This document shows, piece by piece, positions 1 to 16,800 of a stretch of DNA of 64,000 nucleotides. A program made the position numbers and the translations under genes. The stretch lies in assembly GCF_027409185.1 (NCBI RefSeq), contig NC_084462.1, forward strand, positions 182,766,071 through 182,830,070, given 5' to 3'. This stretch comes from Cynocephalus volans (lineage: Eukaryota > Chordata > Mammalia > Dermoptera > Cynocephalidae). Within the stretch, counting starts at the first letter, position 1, and each line of letters begins with the position of its first letter. A model generated the notes under the pieces. The model was given only the letters and a program-made list of their open reading frames with translations, did no database searches and was not told the origin of the DNA.

Positions 1-426
1 CTGCAGCCCAATCTGCCAGTCGTGTGCACTGTGGCCTGAGGTGGGTGCAGGTACAGGTCCCAACCCCACCAGTATGAAGCGGGGAAGCCTGCCCTAGCAG
101 ACGGTGGCGGTGGGAGCCCTGCCCTGACTCCACTCGGGAAAATACTGCGTCACCCAGCACCTGGCAGAGGCCCGGAGGGGGAAGGGAGGTAAGAAAGACA
201 AGGAAACGAGAAGCTCCAGCTCCCAAGAGGAAGGTGGAGGAAAGCCGCCAGCACCACCCGTCCGCCACCTCTGAGATCTCAGGGCGCGCTGAGGCCTCAC
301 CAGCCTCAGTCCCCTTGCCCTCCTGCGTTGCCAAGGTCACCTGCGCGAGGACAGGGCGGCCCCGAACCGGACCGGACGAGGAGCACGGCCCCACCCCGCG
401 GGAGGGCCGGGAGGGGAGGCACGTAC

Positions 427-598
427 CAGATGCCGCGGGCGTCGGGCCAGTCCCGGGCCATGCCCGAGGCCAGCAGCAGCGGTGACACAGGCTTGTCAAA
501 GAGGAAGTGGTCGTCGATGAGCTGCTGCTGCTCCGCCTCGGTCATACTCTTAAGCGAGTAATACCTGCCCGCCAGGTCGCCGTCCAGGCTGGATAGGG
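427..598 (-). CDS. CKB: CKB coding exon 4 (residues 161-218)
   Basis: The acceptor AG lies at 599-600 and the donor GT at 425-426 on the minus strand. The exon encodes the stretch beginning [10 protein letters not shown] and ending at DARGI plus two bases of the Trp218 codon. The phase matches exon 3 on one side. The partner exon on the other side is outside the window. Confidence 0.95.
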
Positions 599-1548
599 CT
601 GCGGAGGGGCGCAGCTCAGGCCGCGCTCCCAGCACGGGCCCCTGCACCTCCCGACGCCCGTCCCTGGGGCAGGCGGTGAGAGGGCCCCCGACCGCCCCGG
701 TGTGGATCCGGGTGGCCCTCCCAGGCGGGGACCCCGGGCCAGGACCCGCCCTCCCTAGACCCCAGGCGGCTGTGGGTCCCTCGGTCCCTCGGGAGACTGG
801 GCGCGAGAGCGCGGCGGCCGCTTGGGTAACCGGTAAACCAGCCGGGTGGGGACCCGGACGGGGCCGGGCAGGGGTGCCCGGGTGCCCGCCGGCCGCCCCG
901 GCCCCTACCGTCCACTGCGAGCTTCTCGACGGCGCGGCGCTCCCCGCGGCTGCAGTGCGGCGGCAGGCAGAAGCCGCGAACGCTGCGGCCCGTGCGCACC
1001 CGCGAGCTCAGCACGTAGTTGGGGTCCAGGTCGTCGCCGCCCTGCAGGTTGTCGGGGTTGAGGTCGGTCTTGTGCTCATCGCTGGGCTTGTAGCCGCCGT
1101 GCCGGTCCTCGATGACGGGGTCGAAGAGATCCTTGAACACTTCGTACGACTCCTCGTCGCCTGCCACGCAGCCCACCGTCTTGATGTACGGGTGGCCTGG
1201 GGGGGGACGGGGACGGGGACGGTGACGTCACCGCCAGGCCGGGGCGAGCGACTGCGGAGGCCCCTCCGGCGGCGCGCGACAAGGGCGGCTCCGGGACCCC
1301 GGCCGGGGGGAGACCGGGGCGGGAGGTGGAGCCCTGGCCCCGGAGCGGCGCGTACCCGGGTTGTCCACGCCGGTCTGGATGGAGTCGTCCAGCGTGAAGC
1401 CGCTCGGCGTGCTCTTGGCGCGCAGCTCCGCGTACAGTTCGGGGGTCAGCACCTTGGCCATGTGGTTGTTGTGGCCGCTCAGGTCGGGGAACTCATCCTC
1501 GGCCGGGAAGCGCAGCTTGAGCGTGTTGTGGCTGTTGGAGAAGGGCAT
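427..1548 (-). CDS. CKB: Creatine kinase B-type, 5' half (partial gene)
   Basis: Cytosolic brain creatine kinase moves phosphate reversibly between ATP and creatine. Three coding exons join at 1548-1356, 1196-909 and 598-427, all with GT/AG borders, and encode residues 1-218 of a protein usually 381 residues long. Visible are the N-terminal guanidino-kinase domain starting [11 protein letters not shown], the mobile substrate loop around residues 60-70 with His66, the nucleotide-binding arginines of the SSRVRTGR segment (Arg130, Arg132), and Cys141/Cys146. The last exon ends inside the codon for Trp218. The exons with the catalytic-domain Glu232 and Cys283 must lie left of base 1, because bases 1-426 contain no further CKB-like frame. 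I chose the start because it gives the family N-terminus directly after an acceptor. Identification rests on near-identity with vertebrate B-type creatine kinase; the M-type differs here. The reading frame is intact. Confidence 0.97.
909..1196 (-). CDS. CKB: CKB coding exon 3 (residues 65-161)
   Basis: Acceptor AG follows a C-rich tract at 1197-1198, and donor GT is at 907-908. It encodes HPYIKTVG through KLAVD, including the ATP-contacting Arg130 and Arg132. It is 288 nt long and both junction codons are split after one base. Confidence 0.95.
1356..1548 (-). CDS. CKB: CKB coding exon 2, start codon (residues 1-65)
   Basis: The ATG (minus strand, 1548-1546) sits 12 nt inside the exon, whose acceptor AG is at 1561-1562. 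The donor GT is at 1354-1355. It encodes the N-terminus through GVDNP and the first base of the Gly65 codon. The context GCCGCCGCCATGC is a good Kozak match at -3. Confidence 0.95.
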
Positions 1549-1725
1549 GGCGGCGGCGGGCTGCGCGGAGACGCGGGGTCAGCGGGGGGCTCCCGGGTCC
1601 CGCCCCGCGGGCCCGCAGGACGCGGCCACGGTCAGCGGGGCACCCCCGGCAGGACCCGCGCGCGCCTCCGCGCCCCTCCGCGCGCAGCGCCCGGGCGGCC
1701 GCCCCCGGCCCTCGGGCCCACTCAC

Positions 1726-1787
1726 CGGGCGGCCGGGCAGGGGCGGGGCGCTCGGTGCGTCTGCAGCTCGGTCCCGGCGCAGGCGAA
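1726..1787 (-). other. CKB: CKB noncoding exon 1 (5' UTR)
   Basis: A GTGAG donor on the minus strand at 1721-1725 defines the 3' border. The 5' border is only estimated, at about 28 nt downstream of the TTAA element. CKB genes are known to begin with a short noncoding exon followed by an intron before the ATG exon, and this arrangement matches. Confidence 0.7.
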
Positions 1788-1814
1788 CGGCGGCGGCTCC
1801 GCGCTCCCGCGGCT

Positions 1815-1875
1815 CTTAAGGCGCGCGATGCGGAGTGCCCATTGGCCGCTATTTATAGCCCATTCATTCCATTGG
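1815..1875 (-). promoter_or_regulatory. CKB: CKB core promoter: CCAAT, TATA, CCAAT, TTAA
   Basis: On the minus strand, reading toward the gene, the order is CCAAT at 1871-1875, TATAAATAG at 1849-1857, CCAAT at 1841-1845 and TTAA at 1815-1818. This is the known layout of mammalian B-creatine kinase promoters, in which the consensus TATA flanked by CCAAT boxes lies too far upstream and the downstream TTAA is thought to position initiation. Spacing here fits initiation near 1787. Confidence 0.85.
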
Positions 1876-2599
1876 CGGGCGCGACGGGGTGGTGCCGCCG
1901 CTTTGTCAGCCGCCTGCAGCCCCCGACACCCCCGGCCGCCCACCCCAGCCGTCCGCTCGCGGGAACGGCGCGCAGCCTGTGCACCCCGCCCGGCGCAAGC
2001 CCAGGACCGCGAAGCCGGAACCCCAGGTCTTGGGCATCCTAGACCCGCCTCACACACGGCCTCCGGGCGGGAGAGGGAGGCCGAAGAGCTCCGGGCATTT
2101 GAGGACGCTCGAATTCGTCTGCACCCGGTTCCTGGCTTCCCACGTCCCGCCAGTCCCCAGGTGGCGGCGGCGAGGGGCCAGGAGAGCGTCTGGGGCCTTC
2201 GCTGCAGGTACTGCTCCACCCCGCCCTCTGGCCCGTCCAATCTGGCTTGGAGCCGCCGACCTTCCCCAAGGTGCCCGCGGGCATCTCCTGGGCGATCTTG
2301 GTGCAGAGCGAAGGCGCGCGGGAGGTGCAGTTTGGCTGCAGCCCAGTCCGGCGGCACCTGCGGTTGCCCTGACCTTGGGCAAGTCCCAGGGGCAGCAGCG
2401 GGTCCCAGCAGCATTCTCGGGCCCAGCCCCTCCTGGTAGATACGGGGATATTATGGTCCCTGGCAAGTGCGAGAGGCCGCCGGCAAGTGTGGTCTCAGAC
2501 TGTCCAGGCACCAACCCTGGGCCCTCTCCACCGGGGACAGATTCACGCCACCCCACCCCCAAAGGCAGTCCCCAGAGCCACTAGGCAAAGATGGGGGGA

Positions 2600-3135
2600 A
2601 ACGCTAATAATAAAGATATGTGAGATTTTTTTAAAAATCATCTCACTAATAATCAGACTCCTGGAAATTAAAACGACTCAACCTTCCCCTACCCTAAACG
2701 CACCCAGATTTGCAAAAAATGTAAAAGATTGACACCAGCCAGTGTTGGCTATGAGTTGGAATATAGGGAAACAGGCGTTCACATGCTGCCTACAACTGTG
2801 AATGGCTACATCCTTTTTGGAAAGTAATTTGGCAGTTTCAAGTTTTAAATGTTCGAACTCCATGACCCAGCAATCTCACTTCTAGGAATCCATCCTACAG
2901 AAAGGCCAATCTCAGTTCTCTCTGCAAATAGAACAAGAGATGTGTAGTGTGTGGGGGGGGGGAACATCTGGGAATTACCCAATGCCTATCACACAGGATC
3001 TGGCCAAGGGTAGGAAGGCATCTTCCTACTGTGGAATATTACGCAGGTGTCAAAAGAAGGAAGTGGAGCTTGCGTGGTTAATGTCCATCACAGTCCCTCA
3101 CACGTTGCTACATGAATAAAACAAGGAAGGGGAGA
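2600..3135 (+). mobile_element. Old L1 (L1M-type) 3' fragment
   Basis: It contains the diverged order typical of ancient L1 3' regions in sense orientation: an invitation to a heated-looking 'aaacaggcg...tggctacatc' block, a 'cccagcaatctcacttctaggaat' type block shortened by decay, and a 'tggaatattacgcag' type block near the end. It is heavily mutated and has no usable reading frame. It is intergenic between CKB and TRMT61A. Confidence 0.65.
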
Positions 3136-5087
3136 ACCCTTCTCTATGTGTACATTTGACAAAATCCCTCCAGCAACTGCACAGTGAGCACCTGCTCAGT
3201 ACCAGGCACTGGGTACATGGGGGCAGCAAGGAGACCAGCATTCTGCTGCTGGAGGAACCTGCCACGAGCAAGAAGCCCTGTGGACCAAAGAACATCAGGA
3301 GAAGCCTGGTTGATTACACAAAAGTCACGGGTGTGGATCCCCATACTGGCCAGCTGCCCAAAAAAAAAAAAAAAAAGTCAGGTGATAAGTGCCGCTGGGG
3401 TCAGGGACACAGCGCAGGAAGGCAAGGTTTAAGGAACATTGGACAGGTGCCTCTGAGGAGAGGGCTCTGGAGCAAAGACCCAAAGGACGCCTGGGTGAGC
3501 ACTGAATGGTGTGGAAGTCCCCACCCAGCTGTCCCGTCCCTGTGGTCACTGCAGAAGGGACTTGTGCCTCTTCCCTCGCTCTCCTTGGCATGCTTCGACC
3601 TGTTCCAAGTCAGCGTTTTTCAGACCAATAAAACAAAGCAATGTAGAAAAGGCAAATGGCCCATACAGGCTGGCCAGATGCAGGTGTCTCTTAAGCCTGG
3701 AATCCCTGCACTCGGTGCCCCTGCAGCCCCTTTCCCCAATTCTAGAAATGTCTGCAGCTGCCCACCCCAACCCCTAGCCCCAAAGGCCTGAAGGCTAAAG
3801 TGTCTGTTTCTAGAAGTGAGAGCTGCTGCCCAACCCTGGGGGTGTGGGGACAGGGGATGGCACTCAGGGTTTCCTCTTTGTCTTCAGCTTTTGCAGCCTC
3901 TCAGAAAGCCATCCCTCCCTTCCCACCCTCCCAACTGAGGGCCTGGCCCACTTTTCTAGGGCCCCTAGGGAAAAGGACCCTTGGGACTGCAGAGGTGAGG
4001 TCCAGAGGGCAGGGCTGCAGGACACCACCCACCCACCCGTCCCTATACCCGGTACTGGGGGAAGCTCCTGCCCATGGCCTCCAACAACCCTCCACCTTCT
4101 GAGATGGGAATCTTTGTCTCTGTTTTGCAACTAAGCAAAAGAAGATCAGATGTTGCATGACAGAGTTGCTAGGTCAGAGGTCCAGCAATCCCTTCATGAT
4201 CCTGGAGTGGCCAGCACTGTGCTAGCCTGACCCAGGGCCACCCTTGGGAGGCAGGCTGATGGTGCAGGGTGCTCAGACAGCTGTGAGGAGACAGCAGCAG
4301 CAGCAGGGGGGAAAGCAGAGATGGCCCTCAAGGGCTGAGACCCAAACATCAGGGTGAGGTCCCCCCACCAGGGAGGGGCTGCTTGAGCATGTGTGTGGCC
4401 CCAGAGCAGGGGAGCAGGGGAGAGGCTTGGAGGGTGCCAGCCTCCCGCTCAGCAACAGAACACCTCCAGCTGCCCTAGCCCTGTCTGTGGACCGACCCTC
4501 CACTTTCCCCAGGGCCCTCAGAAGCCGGTTTGGTGGCGTCTGGGCAAGAAGCCAGGTGACATCATCGAGCCAGTTTATGGTCCAGATTCCTCAGAAATCA
4601 CACCTGGTTACACATTTACCACTGGGCCTGGAGGGGGGCCTCAAAGGTATCTCAGGCTTTTCATCCCCAGAGCATGGCCCAGCTCAGCAGGGCAGAGGCA
4701 GGACAGCAGGTCTAGCTGGGCGGGTAGGGCCAGGCTCCAGGCAAGGTAGCAAGGACATCCCTGGAGTCTGTTCCCAGGGTGTGGCAGGGACAGACACTGC
4801 TTCCTCCTGGTGCCCCTGCCGCTGAGCTCTGCAGAATGAAAAGGGGAAGTTGTTGGGGGTCAGGAGAGGGGCAGGGGCTGCATTGGGGTCACAGAACACA
4901 GTAGGATAGGCAGCCGTGCTGATCAGAGAGCAGGAGACCTCAGTCACCTGGTCTCTGCCAGGGATGTAGACAGAACGGCCTCCCCCACTGGGCAACCTTA
5001 GCCTCTCCCTTTCCTCCAGGGTGTCCTTCCTGCCTGTTCCTACCTTTCTTCAAGTCTGCTGTTGGGTTCTCTGCAGCCAGGCTTACT
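3136..5087. other. Intergenic, no gene seen
   Basis: Mostly unique, moderately GC-rich sequence. An L2-like stretch lies around 3165-3250 (a 'gagcacctgctcagtaccaggcactg' type core), with a 16-base A run at 3360-3376. Short open frames lack family resemblance, splice support or Kozak context. Nothing else could be supported. Confidence 0.5.
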
Positions 5088-5260
5088 GGCTTTAAATCCC
5101 AATCCCACTTTGACCACCTTGGCTGTGTGACCTTAGGCAAGTTACCTAACTTCTCAGAGTCTCAGTTTCCCCATCTGTAAAGTGGTCTCTCTCTCATAGG
5201 ATTGTGGGGAGGATTCAATGAGATGACACTTAGCTGGGCATATATAGCATTAGTTCTTGT
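5088..5260 (+). repeat. MIR element
   Basis: It contains the conserved MIR core: a 'gtgaccttaggcaagttac' block at about 5129-5147, then the 'tcagtttcccca' block and the 'gattcaatgagatga' block. These are the hallmarks of this tRNA-derived ancient mammalian SINE. Confidence 0.9.
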
Positions 5261-6830
5261 AAGGGGAGCCCCAGTATACAAAGTCTACCCTGGGAAAGAG
5301 GCCCTCCAGCTGAAGACTCGGGGAGGCTGGTTCTACTTGAAGTCTCAGGCTGAGGGCTAGGACAGGCTCAGATGGAGCAGATGGGCAGCAGCTCTGGGAA
5401 GGCTGCCTGGAGAAGGGGGAAGGGGGTAGCGGAGGAGCTGGCCAGCCAGTAATGGACAGAGAGGCAAATGGGAAGTCCAGACCAAGGGAAACCACCGCTG
5501 AGTCACCGAGTCCTAATCTAGGCTCCTAGCAGGCACCAGGCCTCATCTCCATACCACAGCTGAGAGGCTAGGGAAGAGGAACCCCAGGAGGAGTGGAGAG
5601 TTGAAATCCCCCAGAGGAGCAATTAAGGGATGACTCAGGCAGGTGCATCATCAAGGGAGTGAAGCAACCAGTTGGAACAGAGGTTGGAGAGCCATGGATT
5701 GGGCTGGGTTGTCTCAACATTAAGAGGAGGGAGGCCATGATTCGCCAGCTGGTGGCTAGAGCTGTGGCCCCAGAGGGACATGAACCCACAGAGAGTGGGA
5801 GACCACCAAAAGCACCTCACCATCTTACCCCCCGGGGTTCTCAGACTCAGGCCCAGCCAGGGCAGGTATATGGAGAGGGCTGAGGTCAGGTACCTGGGTT
5901 TCCATGATGGACCTTAAGGGCCCTATGGCAAGGGCCCTAGACACCCTGCCTAGCCAGCCCCAGAGGAGGGAGAGTTCAGAGTGTGCCACAGACTGGCAGG
6001 GCTCCAGGGAGGAGCTGGCTCTGCAGGGGCCTGTCCACCCCCATTTTACCAGGCTGGAGTAGCCCGGGGCATAGGGATTGTGGCCTAGGGTCATTGCTAG
6101 CTGGCCTGGGCTCAGGCTTAACCCCAGGGTGGCTGCATAGGCTGGGAGGTCCTCTGCAGTTCCCAGGGCTAACAGGACAAGCCCTAGTCCTGGGAGCTGA
6201 GGGCTGGAGGAACAATCCATGTCCTCTGTCCCCCCGTCCCCTGCACATACACTCCACAGAGGAAACAGTTCTGAATCAGCCTGCTGAGACACAACCCCAC
6301 TCCCACTTCCCTTTTCTGTCCCTGTCCTCTAGCTGCTCTTCCCCCAATGCCCTGCTCAGGCCTTGTCCTCACCAGACCCCAAAGTGAGCCCAATTCATCC
6401 AGCTCTCATTGTGCCCTGGGTCCCGGGAGGGGACACAAGACCCCATTTCTCTCCTTGAAGCAACTCTGCCCTTGGGAAAATGTCCCCCTGCGGAGGTTTG
6501 CAGAACCTGGGCCTAAGGCCACTTCTGCATTCTTCCAGACTGCCATCTCCTGCATCTCCGGCTGCCCCTAGCCAAAGCCTTTTGGGACAACCCTCTGGCC
6601 TAAGATTCCATTTTCTGGAATTCATCCTGGGGCCCAGGCAGGGCGTTCCCAGAGTAGTTTGCAATGACAAACCGTCCAGGGCAAATTGTCCTCGTAGGGG
6701 AATAGGGCAACTAGCCAAGGCTGGCCACGCGTGGATTCCCAGGGCTGTCAAAGTGTGTGTCACAGCCAGGCCCTGGTTCCAGCCGGCCACGATCCAGTGT
6801 GGGGGTAAAACTCAGCAGGGCCGCAGCAAC
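5261..6830. other. Intergenic upstream of TRMT61A, no gene seen
   Basis: Unique sequence of rising GC content. I see no splice-compatible coding exon and no young transposable element. Regulatory elements are possible but cannot be pinned down from one sequence. Confidence 0.5.
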
Positions 6831-7320
6831 ACGGCAGCCGGCGGGGGACTTTTATTTCGCCCTGTCCTCGCGTCTCTTCCGCACAGAGCACGAGAAACAG
6901 GAGCGCAGGACGGGGACGAAGTCGAGCCGGGAACGTCCTCCGGGCGGGACGCGAAGGTCAGCCCGGCCGCTCCCAGGAGCCCGCGCGGGGGGGGTGGGGG
7001 TGGGGAGCCTCGTGACGTCATCAGCGGGCGCCCGTGCCGGGCCCGGAGCCGGAAGTGTTGTGGCCGTCCCCCCCGCGTCGCGGAGCCACGTGTGGAGCCC
7101 CCGAGAGCGGGAGCGTCGCCGGTGAGACCCCGCCGGTGAGGCCCACGGCGACAGTGCGTGGGTGAGGGTCTCCCGGGCCAGACGCGGCGTTCGGGGCTTT
7201 CCCGGGGGGCCCCGCGCTGTCCCTCCAGCCTCCCGTGGGCCGCCCCACCCCTCTGCCACGGCCGGGCCCCCTCCCTGCCTCTGCACGGGCTGGGCCGGTG
7301 TTTCCGGTTACGGCCCGCTC
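6830..7320. other. CpG island over TRMT61A 5' end
   Basis: A CG-rich block that contains the CRE, the ETS-type site and noncoding exon 1 of TRMT61A. Edges were judged by eye. Confidence 0.75.
7013..7121 (+). promoter_or_regulatory. TRMT61A: TRMT61A promoter and noncoding exon 1
   Basis: A full CRE palindrome TGACGTCA is at 7013-7020, an ETS/GABP-type CCGGAAGTG at 7049-7057 and an E-box CACGTG at 7087-7092. No TATA box is visible, which fits a housekeeping CpG-island promoter. A consensus donor (G|GTGAGA) at 7122-7123 would close a short noncoding first exon. The start site is not determinable from sequence and is probably near the ETS site. A second GTGAG at about 7137 is an alternative donor. 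Confidence 0.65.
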
Positions 7321-7833
7321 CACGTCCCCAACCCACGCTTGCGGAACCCTTATACCCCTCTTGCACCCCCTGCCATCCGTTCTCCCAGAAGCCCGCCTTG
7401 AGGGGAGCTCCTAGCAGGCACCACAGAATCACGCCTGGCTCGGAGGGGACCCCACGGGCCCTTTGCTGCTCCCCCGCTGGTGGACACCTCGCGAAGGCCA
7501 ATTTCTCTCATCTCCCCCCCAGGAATGGGAGCCAGGCTCCCGGGGAAGGGTGACGAGAGGGTCGGGTCCTTACTTTGTGGGAATCCTCGGGCCGCTTCTG
7601 CCACAGCGAACCTCAGTCTCTCCATCTCTGATTTGGGCTTATGGCCCCGGGGTCATGTCCCAGACCAAGACGGGCTTCAGATGTCAAGCCAGAGTGCAGC
7701 CCTATTGGACTGCCCTGTGAGGCAGTGCCAGGGGTTGGGCCAGCCACCCACTACCACCCCCAATGCTCAGGATCTGGGCCTCACGGCCTTCCACCCAGAC
7801 CCCAGCTCCACATCCTGCCTCATGGCTCCCTGA

Positions 7834-12774
<4,941 letters not shown>

Positions 12775-13830
12775 TGGGCTGCCACCCAGGAGCACCAGCA
12801 AGCTGGGGGCACCAGCAGGGCAGCTGAGGCTGCCTTATATGGTCAGCGGACGCCTGCCGGGCCTGTGTTTAGAAACAGACATGAAACAGATGTGGGGTGG
12901 GGCTTGGGGGCCTTCTGGGTGGCCAAAGGGGGAGGGCAAGCAGGGGCGGCCAGTCTCAGGCCCTTCCTGTTCCTGTCCTCTGGGGAGCGAGGCCTCCCGC
13001 CTGCGTCATAGCCAAGCTCAGCAGCCCTGTCCTAGCTGCTGTTTGTTGTCAACATGATGTCTCCACTGCCACAGGCTCCTGCGTGCTGAGGCCAAGGGGT
13101 GTAGTTGGGGGACAGGGTCTGCCCCTTTCCCACATGGACCCAGGCAGCAAGGGCATTAGGGAGGGGTGGGGACACTGTGCCAGAGGCCCATGCTGCCTCT
13201 GCCCCCAGAGCCCCAAGGCCCTGGCTACTCCATGGGGTCTGTGGACTGGCTTGTCCTGTCTCTGGGCCGAGACTCCAGCCACCCCTATAGCCTCCTGTGC
13301 TGATGGGGACCAGGCCAGCCCAAGAACCAGGGAAAGTGACCCTGCTTTCTGGCCTCCAGGCTCATCCACAGCACTGGGTGCCATGCAAGCCTCCTGTCCC
13401 CTCACATCCAGGGGGCAGCCCCCACTCATCCACCCATTCTGGGAAGTGCCTCCTTTGCCCCTGGCCCAGCCAGAGCCCCCTGGTGGGTTGTGTGGTCTGT
13501 GAGATCACCCAGTGTCATGCAGAGGAGGAGCCAAGCAGGACAGCTATTTGCTTTGGGTGATTCAGCAAGTCTGTATCAGAGCTGGAGTTTGAACCCCCAG
13601 CAACCCCAGGCCCACTGAGATGCCCCACCCCCCCTTGGGAACCCTGGGGTCGTGGAGGAGGGCCCCCATGGGCACAGCAGTGTGGGGCGGGGGAGGGTGC
13701 ATCCAGAACACCTCCCAAGGACTGTGCCTTTGTCGCCACCTCTTGAAGGCTGGGGTACTGGTCACCTTCCCTGCTGGGGGCAGCCCCCAAGTGTGCCTGA
13801 CAGCAATAAACATATGCCCCCCATGCTGAT
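12775..13830 (+). terminator. TRMT61A: TRMT61A 3' UTR and poly(A) signal
   Basis: The stop codon is followed by about 1 kb of GC-rich sequence with no other exon. An AATAAA hexamer at 13805-13810 is the first on the plus strand after the stop and is the likely cleavage signal. A MIR remnant at about 13490-13600 lies within the UTR. Confidence 0.75.
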
Positions 13831-13835
13831 TGGTC

Positions 13836-16800
13836 TCCCTGCCGTCCCTGAGGCCCCTGCTCCTTCCTCTCCTTATCACCCAGGGGCTCTGAACTCCAGG
13901 ACAGTGGCCTGGGCCTCAGTGAACAAAGTAGGGGGCGTGTGGCCACCCCCACCTGGCTGCAGAAAGGGCCGCTTGTCTCAGGTTGGGAGCAGTGTGTGTG
14001 TCTGAAAGCACTGGCCCCCTCTGCAGTCCTGCGCAGTGTGGCTCCACCTGCACCACGGCGCGTCAGGGAGCTCACTTTAGCAGGAGCCCATGTGGCCTGG
14101 AGGCCAGTATCCCCTCAGTCGCCGAGGGTCCCAGAACCACTAGCCCTGCTCCAGGCAGCTCGTCCCCCTTTCCAGGACCTGGACTGACCTCATGCCTAGC
14201 AAGGGGACAGGTTCAACATGAAGGTGTGACCCCCCAGCCAGAAGTTTCCGGGTGCCAGAGCTGCACCCAGAGCAGCCTGAGCTAGGTGAGCCTGAGGCAC
14301 TTGGCTCCCCCCAGCCTCCCCCCCGCCCCTGACCGTAGCTCTGGGCCTTAGGGGAAGACCTGCAGGGTGCTGGCAGGCAAGGACCAGGAGATGAGATGTT
14401 TCTTTGGGGCACAGCTCCCCACGGGTTGGAGCACATGGGTCTCAGGGACTACAGGGCATGGTCATGCCCATTCTCAAGGTGGGTGAGGCTGGTAGCCCAG
14501 ATGGCCCTGGGTGTCGCTGGGACCTGTGAGCTGGAGGGGCAGGGTGGAGCCTGGGGCCCTCTACCCAGAGCCACTGTCTGAGTCTGGGCTTCCTGCGGCC
14601 CCAGCCCAGGGCCACACCCCCAGCCCTCCATGCCCAGCTCCTCAGCCTGCTCCTGCTTCCACCAAACAGAGCCCCCTGCTCCAGCCTGGGCCCCGTGGCC
14701 CTGAGCCCGTGGCCAATTCCCAGGCGTCCTTCGAGCCCCGCTGAGTGTCCCTCTGAGCATTGCTCCCCCACTCCGCCCAGCCACAAGCGTCCTGTGCATC
14801 ATCCCGCACTCCCACACTCCCAGCCTGGGGGCCACACGGTACCCAAGCTCTGCAGGTGGGGTCCTGAGTCCCAGAGAGGCAGGGTCGGGGCCACGGCCAG
14901 TTCCCTGGTGGCCAGCAGCATGGGACTCGTCATGAGACAGGCCTTCACTGGAAACTCCCTGCCCAGCCTGACACACACTCACCTCCATGCCTCAGTGTTT
15001 CCTTGGAAATTCCGTCACCCGCTCTGCCGCCTGCACTCGCCCGCCCCGCCCGAGTGCCTGTGACGGGGCCCATCTGCCTGACTCCTGGGCAGCGCAGACT
15101 CCCGGTCCCAGCACTGGAAGGCCCAGAGACGAGTGGCCTGCGCAGGCCTCGGGCTCAGACCCAGGCTCACCCACTCCGAGGGTTCCAGGCCAGGACCCCG
15201 CCCCAGAGCCAGGGTTAGAGTCCACCTCCCCCAGGAAGCCCCAGGCCTTGACCCCTCCACAGCCCGGGTGTGAGCTGCTCCTGGGCCTTGCTCTGCCCCA
15301 CCCTCTCAGCAGGGAGCCTCGGAGGGCTGGGCCCAGCCCAGGGCTGTGTGGGACGGAGCTGGGGCAGGATTTCTGGGTGGGTGGTGGGTGGAATAAGGGA
15401 CATCAGGCCACAGGATCACACCCTGTCTCAGAATGTGAGAAGGAAGGGTCGTTGGTACCCGAGGAGGGCTGGGAGTCCCTGGGGCTGCTCCCCATCACCA
15501 CCCCCACCTCCACTGAGGCTCTTCTCCCCCAGACTCTCAGCCCCTGGCCTGCGTGCTAGAGGACGGGTGGGCTGCCAGGGGGCCTCGGCCCCAGGGAGAC
15601 ATTGCCAGCTCTACCCCACTATGGCCCACTGCACAGGTGGGGAAACTGAGGCCCAGAGGAGATCCAAGTCACTAGGACCTAGACCTCCTGCCTCTGCCTG
15701 TCCACCCATGGCCTCCCACATCAGATTTCCTACCCCACATGGTCCCCCAGACTGTGGCCAAAGAGGCCAAAAAGGAATGCGATTTCTGGCGCCGTTGTGG
15801 AAAGGTCCTCAGGAGAGGGGATGCCTGTGCGGAGTGGAAACTAAAGGGTGAGCAGGCCCCAAGAGAAAGGTGGAAGGTGCCCCAGAATCAGTCACCGCTG
15901 GCTCTGACTGGCCTAGGAGGTGACATCCCCCCTCAGGCTGGCGCCTGCCCTGCCCTGCATCCAAGGCTGCTATAAGTGCCCCACTGTGCCAGCCTGGGGG
16001 TGTTCCTGTCTCCTGGTGGCGCCTTGGCTCGGGGGCCCCCAGGGAAGGGCCTCGCTCCAGCTCTTGGCTCCTGCTGTCCCAGGAGTGTGCTGTGGGGCAG
16101 GCTGTCCTCAGCAGGGATGGGCAGACCCCCCTCTATCCTCTGGGGGACGAGAGCACTGTCCTCCTGCTAGTGCCACAGGGACAAGCCCCTTCCCTCTCCC
16201 CATCCAGACGTGGGGACAAAGACAGGGTCTGCTCCATGGGGCTGCTATGAGAGAGTAGGGTGTCCCAGAGCCACTGTGAAACGGTGCTGTGGTTATCACT
16301 AGCAGGGGCTGCCGCCGCTGCCTCCAAGAAGTCCGCCTGTTCCTGTCTCAGAATCCAAGGCCTGAATTTTGGGCCCACTTCTGGTCCAGCTGGGAAATGC
16401 CCTTTGCACCTTGAGGCATTTTGCACCTTCAGGGGCTTTTTGCACCTTCAGGGGCACTTGAATAGTTTATCGAGATAATGGAAGAGAAGACTTGCGATTG
16501 AGAATTTTCTGGAAAATCCGGGTCATCCACTCACTGTGCTTATAGTTAGTGTGTAATAAACTGAAAACTAAGGACATTGCCTGGCTAGGCACAGGCAGAT
16601 GGCCCTTCATGTGACCACAACTTTGGAGGTAGATGTGTTGCTTAGCTGCCACCATAGGCATGCTGTGTAACAAAGGACCCCCAAACTTGGGGGCTTACAG
16701 CTGTGGTCAGTCCCGCTGCCGGATCTGTGGCTTGGCTGCTCCGGGCAGCCTCAGCCAGGCTTGCTCACGTGGGGCTGAGCTGGTGAGGGCTCAGCTCTGG

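Larger units (their letters stand above)
330..2350. other. CpG island over CKB 5' end
   Basis: The stretch is dense in CG dinucleotides and GC-rich, covering the CKB promoter, first exons and early introns. Long open frames on both strands here, including one of 587 codons on the plus strand, are side effects of low stop-codon frequency and are not genes. Edges were judged by eye. Confidence 0.8.

Noticed and set aside
676-2439. 587-codon plus-strand open frame antisense to CKB
   Set aside because: It lies in a CpG island with few stop codons, opposes real CKB exons and shows no protein family pattern.
16401-16456. CRISPR-like array
   Set aside because: Three contiguous 19-base repeats without spacers in a mammalian genome are a minisatellite.
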